Shown here in pieces: positions 1-6,449 of a DNA stretch of 8,105 nt. The notes under the pieces were generated by a model. It did no database searches, was not told where the DNA came from, and saw only the letters and a list, made by a program, of their open reading frames with translations. Position numbers and translations under genes: made by a program. How positions within the stretch are numbered: the first letter of the stretch is position 1; every line of letters starts with the position of its first letter. The DNA is from DASSBR01 sp035708085 (GTDB taxonomy: Bacteria > Pseudomonadota > Gammaproteobacteria > Natronospirales > DASSBR01), in assembly GCA_035708085.1 (NCBI GenBank), contig DASSTE010000038.1, positions 1 through 8,105 on the forward strand, given 5' to 3'.

Positions 1-1
1 C

Positions 2-1492
<1,491 letters not shown>

Positions 1493-1510
1493 CCCGGCAG
1501 ATCCGCTGGA

Positions 1511-1562
1511 GGAGCGACCTTTGGTCGCGATAAAATATTTCGCGGCCGAAGGCCGCTCCTAC
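1511..1562. repeat. REP doublet (two inverted palindromic units, BIME-like)
   Basis: Two 20-base units face each other around an AT-rich 9-base spacer (1531-1539). The left unit (1511-1530) and the reverse complement of the right unit (1540-1559) differ at only three positions. Each unit is itself a hairpin. The left stem is 1514-1519 with 1523-1528 and loop TTT. The right stem is 1542-1547 with 1551-1556 and loop GAA. Two of the three differences are the two halves of one stem pair (A-T on the left, G-C on the right), so pairing is kept. The right unit read on the minus strand begins GTAGGAGCGG, the head I know from REP elements of Xanthomonadales and pseudomonads, which RAYT transposases (TnpA-REP) mobilise. 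No RAYT gene is in the window. The doublet could stabilise or end the acnA transcript, but this is inference. Confidence 0.8.
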
Positions 1563-1564
1563 AA

Positions 1565-1762
1565 ATGCCAATGTCGCGAGAAACGAGGACAGTTGCTGTC
1601 GTGATCACTGATGCAGAAACCTGGCAGCGCCAGCGCCGCAGCCTGCTGATGCTCAAACTACTGGTCCAGGGCGAGCGTGACGTACAAGAAGGCCGGCTCC
1701 GCGAACAGGATAATCTGTTTGACGCGCCGGAACGGGAACTTCTCGATCGGCCGACACGATAA
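1565..1762 (+). pseudogene. Remnant of a Phd/YefM-type antitoxin (C-terminal part only)
   Basis: This is a 65-residue open frame. The stretch VAVVITDAETWQRQR resembles the end of the Phd/YefM DNA-binding fold ('AVVLS.EEYERLR' in typical members). The following LMLKLLVQGERDVQEGRL and acidic tail resemble the toxin-binding C-terminus ('LKLLALGE..I..GKV'). The first 35 or so residues expected of the family, which form the dimer and DNA-binding core, are missing. The space they would need is taken by the REP doublet, which ends three bases before the first ATG. No convincing Shine-Dalgarno is seen; the ATG at 1571 is an alternative start. No toxin gene follows: the next feature is the convergent cupin 16 bases on. 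The fragment is probably non-functional as a repressor but might still bind a toxin. Family assignment is by recall of the pattern and is moderate; an unrelated small hypothetical protein is possible. Confidence 0.45.
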
Positions 1763-1778
1763 AGCAGTTGTCGACCGT

Positions 1779-2189
1779 TCACACCGGCCGATGTCGCGTT
1801 CCTTCGCCCGCAGTGATGAACAGCATTCGGGACGGCGCTTTTACTTTCGCCGTATGCCATGTTCCCTTCGGCACAAGGGTGAACGCGCCGTCTTCCGTCA
1901 ATTCGACGGTCGAAACACCGTCACCCTCTTCCAGGAGAAACGTCACATTCCCGGCCAGCAGGCACACCATCTCGTCCCCGTTCGGATGCATCTCCCAATG
2001 ATCCCAGTCCGATTCCATTGTGTGGCTGGTGACCAGATATTCGTTGTGAAATGAACCTAGGTCGCCGGCAGCGAGTTTACTCCAGAACGCATCGTCCACT
2101 GCAAGCGGTTCCACCGACACGTCCCTGCGTAGGCGCAGGTACGTGGGTGACAGATTATAAGGATTCGCTTTAACTTCCATATACTTCAT
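1779..2189 (-). CDS. Small single-domain cupin protein
   Basis: A 136-residue protein with one cupin beta-barrel. Motif 1 is at residues 64-80 (HWEMHPNGDEMVCLLAG). It has His68, Glu73 and Gly80 at canonical spacing, while the usual first His of HxH is replaced by Glu66 with an extra His64 nearby. Motif 2 is at residues 107-112 (PKGTWH), giving the PxGxxH pattern. Likely metal ligands are Glu66 or His64, His68, Glu73 and His112. There is no signal peptide and no second domain, so it should be cytosolic. Substrate and reaction cannot be read from sequence; cupins of this size include sugar isomerases, dioxygenases and ligand sensors. The ATG (2187-2189) overlaps the stop of the upstream permease gene as ATGA, so translation is probably coupled and the two share a transcript. 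An in-frame ATG at codon 4 is the alternative start. The 3' end is convergent with the antitoxin remnant. Confidence 0.85.
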   Translation of the reverse strand: MKYMEVKANPYNLSPTYLRLRRDVSVEPLAVDDAFWSKLAAGDLGSFHNEYLVTSHTMESDWDHWEMHPNGDEMVCLLAGNVTFLLEEGDGVSTVELTEDGAFTLVPKGTWHTAKVKAPSRMLFITAGEGTRHRPV

Positions 2190-2580
2190 TGCTCGGTAAT
2201 CGCTTCTGCGGGATCAAGCATTGCGGCGCGCCGCGCCGGCAGATAAGACGCCACGAGCGTGATCGCTGATAACACTACGGCGGTGCCGATCAGCGTCAGC
2301 GGATCGAACGGCATAACGTGGAACAATCGAGACGACAGGACGTGGCCGAACAAAACCGCCAGTAACAGGCCGCAGATCAACCCGATCGCCAGTAGTTTCA
2401 GCCCGTCGCGAATTATCAGCCACAGCAAATCTCCGGGCAGTGCACCCAGCGCCAGCCGTACACCGCATTCGGTCACGCGCTGCCCCACCGCATAACTCAG
2501 CACGCCGTACACGCCAACCACCGCGAGCGCCAGCGCTATCCCACCGAAAGCGAGCAACAGCGCCATCGTTTGTTCCCGGT
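2186..2580 (-). repeat. Direct repeat, copy 1 (3' end of the broken permease gene)
   Basis: This segment aligns with 6055-6449 at a constant offset of 3869 bases, starting exactly at the two stop codons. It includes an identical 18-base block (2415-2432 and 6284-6301). The protein ends are very similar, for example GVYGVLSYAVGQRVTE and SSRLF in both. Similarity extends through the rest of the genes at a lower level. It is a paralogous gene repeat, not an insertion sequence. Confidence 0.75.
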
Positions 2581-4160
2581 TGCCGAGCGACCGGGCGAGG
2601 CGCGCGTGCATCGTTTGGACGCCATAGATTGCCACGGACGGTTTCACTGCGGCGATTGCTTTCCGTAGCGACTTGGCCAGCGAAGCCGGCGCAATGTTCG
2701 TGTGGACGATCAGTTGCATCAGCGGATACGGTGCCTGCGTGACGTTAAGATAAATCGTCCCCTGCCCCGGCTTGGTCAAATCAAACAACCTGACGCCCGG
2801 CACCACGCCGACGACCGTATACCATTTTTTGCCGAATTTGATTTGGCGCCCCAACGGGCTGCCTCCGCCGAAGTACTTTGTCGCCAGTGCCCGATCTATG
2901 ATCGCGACCGGCCGGCTATGGGCCGTGTCGCCTGAATCAAAATCGCGCCCCCGCAGGATCGACATGCCGAGCGTGCTGAAATAATCGGGCCCAACGGCAT
3001 CGAGAAAGGCCTTGGGAGCGGCACTTTTAGCCGGTCGTTCACGGCCGCGTATCGTGAAACTACCGGTCTGCGACGTGTTGCCCATCGGCGCCCAGCGCGC
3101 AAGGCTCGCGCTTTTTACACCCGACAATGCCCGCACTCGATTGAGCAAGCCCCGAGAAAGATTATTTAATGCTGCATCATTCCCGCGAATTTGCTTGGGC
3201 GCGAGCAGCCCGGCGATAAGGATGTTGTCCTTGCGGTAGCCCGGGTTCACCGATTGCAGATTGACGAAGCTGTGCAATAACAACCCGGCGCCTGCAAGCA
3301 ACACCGTCGCCAAAGTCAACTGTGCCGCGACCAGCGCACTGCGAACGCGGCGCGCGCCGAGGCTGCCACCGGCTGTGCGGCCGCCGGCCTGCAACAGGCT
3401 CTGCAGGTCGGCCTTGGCAAGATGACGAATTGGCAGCACACTCACCAGGCCGGCGGTGAATCCAATCATGCCGAATGCGGCCAGGCCGACCCGCCAGTCG
3501 AACGCCTTGTTGAACACACCGCCAACGCCGCCCCAAACCGAGGCGGCGTAATAATGGAGCCCCAACCAGCCAAGCCCGACGCCAACCAGCCCGCCCGGCA
3601 CCGTCAGGCAGAGGCTTTCGACCAGCAGTTGCCGCGTCAGGGTCGCGCGGCTCGCACCGAGCGCGCTGCGCATCGCGATCTCATGGCTGCGGCCGAGCAC
3701 GCGCGAGAGCAACAGGTTCGCGACGTTGACGCATGTCATCAGCAGCACCAGGAATACCGCGCCCTGCAGCAACAGCAGTGTCGACGTACGACCATTCAGC
3801 TTGACTTGCCGGTAACTCTTGGCGCGCACTGTAAAGCCGGCATTCGTCACCTGCTGCCAGTCGTCCGCCGACACCACGCGGCCCACGTGTGCGCGCACCG
3901 CGGCGAGTTGCGTTCGCAGCGTATTCAGTTCGGCTCCCGGCTTGAGTCGGCCGATGAACATCGGGCTGAGTTCGAACATATGATCGGGAGTGCGGTCCTT
4001 GGGTGAGATTGGCAGCGGTGTCCAAATCTCAATAGCCCGATTGGGAAAGACAAAGCCCTTTGGCATAACGCCAATGATCCGGACCGGTTTGCCGTCGAAT
4101 TGCACCATCCGTCCGATGACGCCCGGATCGGCGCCGAAGCTCTTGTGCCACAAGCGATAG

Positions 4161-4616
4161 CTAATGACGGCCACGCCACCCTTGCCCCGGTTCACTCGCC
4201 GCCGACGTAAACGTATGACCCAACGCCGGCGCAACGCCCAGCACCCTGAAAAGCGAGCCGGTCGCCACGGCACCCGACACGACCGTTGATCCGTCGCCAA
4301 AATTCGCGTTCACGCGGTTGTAGTTGTAGATCGCCGTGCTCGAGAACGCACTGACGTCCTGCTTGACGAGCTCGTAGAGCGGCACGGACATGCTGAAATA
4401 GCCACCGCCGGTGGCGGTATAGTCCACACCTATCGCCGCCAAACGGCTACTGTGCGGGTACGGCAACGGCTTCAGCAGGTAGCCGTTCAGCACGCTGAAT
4501 ACGGCCGTGTTCGCGCCGATCCCGAGGGCGAGCGTCAGAATAGCTGCGGCGGCGAAGCCGGGTTTGGCGGCAAGCTGCCGAAGACCGAAGCGGATATCTT
4601 GTAGAAAGCCATTCAT
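4161..4616 (-). pseudogene. N-terminal fragment of the same ADOP permease, cut off by a frameshift
   Basis: Residues 1-145 match the start of ADOP permeases: a cytoplasmic lead (FLQDIRFGLRQLAAKPGF), the first membrane helix at about 22-45 with the family signature LTLALGIGANTAVFSVLN, the LLKPLPYPHSSRL turn, then the opening of the first MacB-like periplasmic domain ending LGVAPALGHTF. After EPGQ the frame runs on for six residues (GWRGRH) to a TAG, while the correct continuation GGVAVIS lies in another frame. If translated alone this would be a single-pass membrane peptide of 151 residues, unlikely to work. The ATG (4614-4616) is chosen because it begins just before the family's conserved lead; no good Shine-Dalgarno precedes it. 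It is divergent from the AbrB-type antitoxin, with 42 bases between the two starts. Confidence 0.85.
4179..4188 (-). other. Single-base frameshift site in the ADOP permease gene
   Basis: On the minus strand the run reads CCGGGGCAAGGGTGGCGTGG. Removing one G, from either the GGGG (4185-4188) or the GGG (4179-4181), restores E-P-G-(Q/K)-G-G-V-A-V-I-S. That matches, with no length change, EPGQDQVVVLS at the same place in the paralog at the right of the window. One inserted G is therefore the simplest explanation. G-runs are also common sites of sequencing error, so the break could be technical. Confidence 0.75.
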
Positions 4617-4622
4617 GTGATA

Positions 4623-4638
4623 GTATTACCGTATTACC
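4623..4638. promoter_or_regulatory. Tandem octamer in the divergent intergenic region (candidate operator)
   Basis: GTATTACC occurs twice with no gap (4623-4630 and 4631-4638), followed by the related CATTACTT. It lies in the 42 bases between the divergent starts of the permease fragment and the AbrB-type antitoxin. AbrB/MazE antitoxins usually repress their own operon by binding here, so this is a reasonable operator candidate. Weak hexamers TTGTAG (4599-4604) and TAGTAT (4621-4626) with a 16-base spacer could be the antitoxin promoter. Both assignments are tentative. Confidence 0.3.
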
Positions 4639-4658
4639 CATTACTTAGGTAGTTTCTA

Positions 4659-4901
4659 ATGCGTGAAACCGTAGCCATCAGCAAACTGACATCGAAATAC
4701 CAAGCCACCATTCCCGCCCCCGTCCGCGAAGCACTGGATCTACACGCCGGCGATGAAGTCGCGTTCGACATTCAACCGGGGGACGGCGTGAAGGTAAGAA
4801 AAGCAACGTCGTTCGACGTAGGATTTGCCAAGGCGCTCGAGCCGACGCTCGCATCGGAATGGCTGTCTGCGGCCGACGAGGAAGCGTGGCGTGACCTGTA
4901 G
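4659..4901 (+). CDS. AbrB/MazE-type (SpoVT-AbrB fold) antitoxin
   Basis: This 80-residue antitoxin neutralises the MazF-like toxin encoded just after it and probably represses the operon. The swapped-hairpin SpoVT-AbrB DNA-binding domain spans about residues 5-48, with the family pattern SKLTSKYQATIPAPVREALDL, then AGDEVAFDI. The acidic, Trp-containing tail (51-80: ALEPTLASEWLSAADEEAWRDL region) is the type that binds and covers the toxin's active surface. The ATG at 4659 is the only start that gives the whole domain; a weak TTAGGT (4645-4650) sits 8 bases before it. The stop overlaps the toxin start by 11 bases, so translation is coupled. The gene is opposite in strand to the permeases on both sides. 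Confidence 0.9.
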   Translation: MRETVAISKLTSKYQATIPAPVREALDLHAGDEVAFDIQPGDGVKVRKATSFDVGFAKALEPTLASEWLSAADEEAWRDL

Positions 4902-5232
4902 CCAATGGGATGTGGTGGTTGTGCCCTTCCCTTTTACCGATCGGCAAGCGGTGAAGCGCCGCCCGGCGCTGGTGCTGTCCGATCCTCGGGAATTTGATAT
5001 CGGTCATTCCGTGCTGGCGATGATCACGAGTCAGCACAACGCGGCGTGGCCGCTCGACGTTTCGATCACTGGAAAACGAGCGGCGGGCCTGGCCGCACCA
5101 TCCGTGGTACGCATGAAGCTGTTTACGCTTGATCATCGACTGATACTCCGGCGCGCTGGCCGTTTGTCCGAAAAGGACGTATCTGCAGTACGACGCTCGC
5201 TTCGAGCTTTGTTCGGTAGACTTCCGTCATGA
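4891..5232 (+). CDS. mazF: MazF/PemK-family endoribonuclease toxin
   Basis: This toxin cleaves mRNA at short sequence motifs when the antitoxin is lost. The GTG at 4891 is chosen as start: it gives VTCSQWDVVVVPFPFTD, the normal beginning of the fold, and has GAGGAAG (4878-4884) six bases before it. The in-frame extension upstream only reads antitoxin sequence in another frame. The product is 113 residues, normal for the family. The core motifs are present: KRRPALVLS with the conserved Arg at 23-24, and AMITS with Thr46, which correspond to the catalytic Arg and Thr of B. subtilis MazF. The late VVRMKLFTLD segment also fits. It appears intact. RNA target specificity cannot be inferred. No T-run terminator follows in the next 120 bases. 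Confidence 0.92.
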   Translation: MTCSQWDVVVVPFPFTDRQAVKRRPALVLSDPREFDIGHSVLAMITSQHNAAWPLDVSITGKRAAGLAAPSVVRMKLFTLDHRLILRRAGRLSEKDVSAVRRSLRALFGRLPS

Positions 5233-5350
5233 AGACGGGTTGCGCCTCATGGCGTGAATTCGAGGTCTCTCGCAGCACTTGTTCACTGCCGCAGGCCGAA
5301 ACGAAGGTCAAGCAGAAAACCGCCCATGTTGTCTTACCTCATCCCATTTC

Positions 5351-5384
5351 TAATTGACTGCAATGCTGTCATTGCAGTAAATTA
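5351..5384. promoter_or_regulatory. 34-bp inverted-repeat operator upstream of the RHH antitoxin
   Basis: Two 15-base arms (5351-5365 and 5370-5384) around a 4-base CTGT spacer pair with one mismatch. The inner 8 bases, CTGCAATG / CATTGCAG, are perfect. It sits 27 bases before the antitoxin start and covers the promoter hexamers, so binding would block transcription. Its length is close to the 36-bp inverted repeat bound by FitAB of Neisseria gonorrhoeae, whose antitoxin is of the same type. Autoregulation of fitAB/vapBC through such a site is therefore likely. Confidence 0.75.
5354..5383 (+). promoter_or_regulatory. Sigma70-like promoter of the RHH/PIN toxin-antitoxin operon
   Basis: TTGACT (5354-5359, five of six to the -35 consensus) and TAAATT (5378-5383, four of six to the -10 consensus) are separated by 18 bases. 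A start site near 5390 would leave a leader of about 20 bases containing GGAGA (5401-5405), the ribosome binding site of the antitoxin, six bases before its ATG. Both hexamers fall inside the arms of the inverted repeat. Confidence 0.6.
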
Positions 5385-5411
5385 GCTTCGGTTTTTGACT
5401 GGAGAACTGCC

Positions 5412-5663
5412 ATGGCCGTCTTGACTGTACGCAATTTGCCCGATGAGGTCCGGGATCGCTTGCGCGAGCGTGCGGCGCGTGCCGGCCACAGCATGGAAGC
5501 TGAAGTGCGCGATATCCTCGTCCGCGCCTCGGTCGAACCGGAGCAGCGCAAATCGGCTGCAGTTTTGCGCGATTGGGTTAAGAAACATTACGGCGACAAC
5601 CCGCCGACCAACGTCGTTGACGACTTTATAGCCGAGCGGCGCCGCGAAGCGGAGCGCGAGTGA
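5412..5663 (+). CDS. vapB: FitA/VapB-like ribbon-helix-helix antitoxin
   Basis: An 83-residue antitoxin of the FitA/StbC type. The ribbon-helix-helix DNA-binding domain is at residues 1-40. Strand VLTVRNLP (3-10) contacts DNA, helix A is DEVRDRLRERAARAG, and helix B is SMEAEVRDILVRA, carrying the family's SMExEVR motif. The C-terminal part (about 45-83) with DFIAERRREAERE should wrap the PIN toxin. In FitA an Arg of this tail enters the FitB active site, and one of Arg76-78 is the likely counterpart here. GGAGA at 5401-5405 supports the ATG. The gene is preceded by an inverted-repeat operator, and its stop overlaps the toxin GTG as GTGA, the common arrangement for coupled antitoxin-toxin pairs. 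Confidence 0.93.
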   Translation: MAVLTVRNLPDEVRDRLRERAARAGHSMEAEVRDILVRASVEPEQRKSAAVLRDWVKKHYGDNPPTNVVDDFIAERRREAERE

Positions 5664-6037
5664 GCGTTCTGGACGCGTCGGCGCTGCTGGCTTATATATT
5701 CGACGAACCCGGAGCCGAAGCTGTCGCCGAAGTCATCGATACAGCTTCGATGTCGAGCGTCAATTTTTCGGAAGTGTTGACACGCATCGTCAGGGACGGC
5801 CGCCCATCGCTCAGCTTCGCCGCAAGGATCAAGCAGACGAATCTGCAGATCGTGCCGTTTACGGCTGAGGATGCATTGTTCGCGGCAAATCTTGAGCCGG
5901 CGACGCGGCCGTTTGGCCTCAGCCTGGGGGACCGAGCGTGCCTGTCGCTTGGGCTGGTTCGGGAACAGCCCGTTTACACGGCTGATCGCATTTGGGGCCG
6001 TCTTGACGTCGGAGTTCATATCAACCTCATTCGCTGA
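5660..6037 (+). CDS. vapC: PIN-domain ribonuclease toxin, VapC/FitB type
   Basis: A 125-residue single PIN domain, the toxin of the pair. Members are Mg2+-dependent ribonucleases, many of which cut tRNA or rRNA. The four acidic residues of the active site are present: Asp5 (VLDASALLAYIFDEPG), Glu38 (VNFSEVLTR), Asp91 (LSLGDRACLSLG) and Asp109 (YTADRIW). The start is the GTG at 5660-5662, which overlaps the antitoxin stop by four bases and has GGAG (5651-5654) five bases before it. Nothing is truncated, so it should be active when free. The target RNA is not predictable. The gene ends 17 bases from the stop of the convergent second permease gene, with no terminator hairpin in between. Confidence 0.94.
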   Translation: MSVLDASALLAYIFDEPGAEAVAEVIDTASMSSVNFSEVLTRIVRDGRPSLSFAARIKQTNLQIVPFTAEDALFAANLEPATRPFGLSLGDRACLSLGLVREQPVYTADRIWGRLDVGVHINLIR

Positions 6038-6054
6038 CCGCCTGGACATCGGAA

Positions 6055-6449
6055 TTATTGCTCCGTCATCGCGATAGCTGGTTCGAGTTTCGCCGCCTGC
6101 CGCGCCGGCAGATAACAGGCGATCAGCGTGATCGCCGCCAGAACGACTACCGTGCCCGCCAGTGTCACTGGATCGTAAGGCGCAATCCCGAACAATCGCG
6201 ACGACAATACAAACCCGAAGATAACGGCGAGCCCGAGTCCGATCACCAGCCCGGAGCCAAGCAGCTTCAGCCCGTCCTTGATGATCAGCCACAGCAAATC
6301 TTCCGGCAGCGCGCCCAGCGCGAGGCGCACACCCCATTCCGTCACCCGCTGCCCGACCGCGTAACTCAGCACGCCATAAACGCCCACCACGGCGAGCACC
6401 AGCGCGATGCCGCCGAAGGTCAGCAGCGACAGCATGACCGTTCGCCTGC
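6055..6449 (-). repeat. Direct repeat, copy 2 (3' end of the second permease gene)
   Basis: The partner of 2186-2580, in the same orientation. Both toxin-antitoxin modules lie between the two copies, so recombination between them would remove the modules, the permease gene to the left in part, and leave one hybrid permease gene. Confidence 0.75.

Larger units (their letters stand above)
2186..4300 (-). pseudogene. ADOP-family MacB/FtsX-like permease, main part after a frameshift
   Basis: This open frame carries most of a permease of the ADOP (duplicated orphan permease) family: inner-membrane proteins with two FtsX-type transmembrane domains and two MacB-like periplasmic domains but no fused ATPase. 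Homology begins at GGVAVISYRLW (about residue 41, base 4180). The first 40 residues are out-of-frame translation of the N-terminal coding region. Visible in order are the end of periplasmic domain 1, membrane segments near 174-198, 226-248, 271-290 and 323-343, periplasmic domain 2 (about 350-560), then membrane segments near 578-603, 633-652 and 668-688. Each FtsX half carries the cytoplasmic-loop motif, EIAMRSALGA at 207-216 and a diverged CGVRLALGA at 612-620. Joined to the fragment at 4161-4616 and corrected, the protein would be 809 residues, the usual family size. Its transported substrate is unknown, and no ATP-binding partner is encoded here. It is followed by the cupin with an ATGA overlap. 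Confidence 0.85.

Noticed and set aside
3422..4006. Plus-strand open frame of 194 residues
   Set aside because: It lies wholly antisense to the permease gene, whose frame shows clear family homology. Its own translation is Gln/Arg/Ala/His-rich with no domain pattern, typical of a GC-rich shadow frame.
4678..5136. Minus-strand frame of 152 residues opposite the AbrB/MazF pair
   Set aside because: The plus-strand genes have recognised domains, coupled starts and a Shine-Dalgarno. This frame has none of these.
5242..5255. Short hairpin after mazF considered as a terminator
   Set aside because: The stem is only CGCC/GGCG with a TCAT loop, and no T-run follows. Such a stem is expected by chance at this GC content.
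4659..6037. The two TA modules as one new composite defence system
   Set aside because: Each pair is complete, has its own start signals, belongs to a known TA family, and is separated by 179 bases with a separate operator and promoter. Nothing joins them functionally beyond position.
5588..6337. Minus-strand open frame of 249 residues
   Set aside because: It runs antisense through vapC and the antitoxin end, and overlaps the second permease in a different frame. The translation is Arg-rich and resembles nothing; the PIN and FtsX frames explain the DNA.
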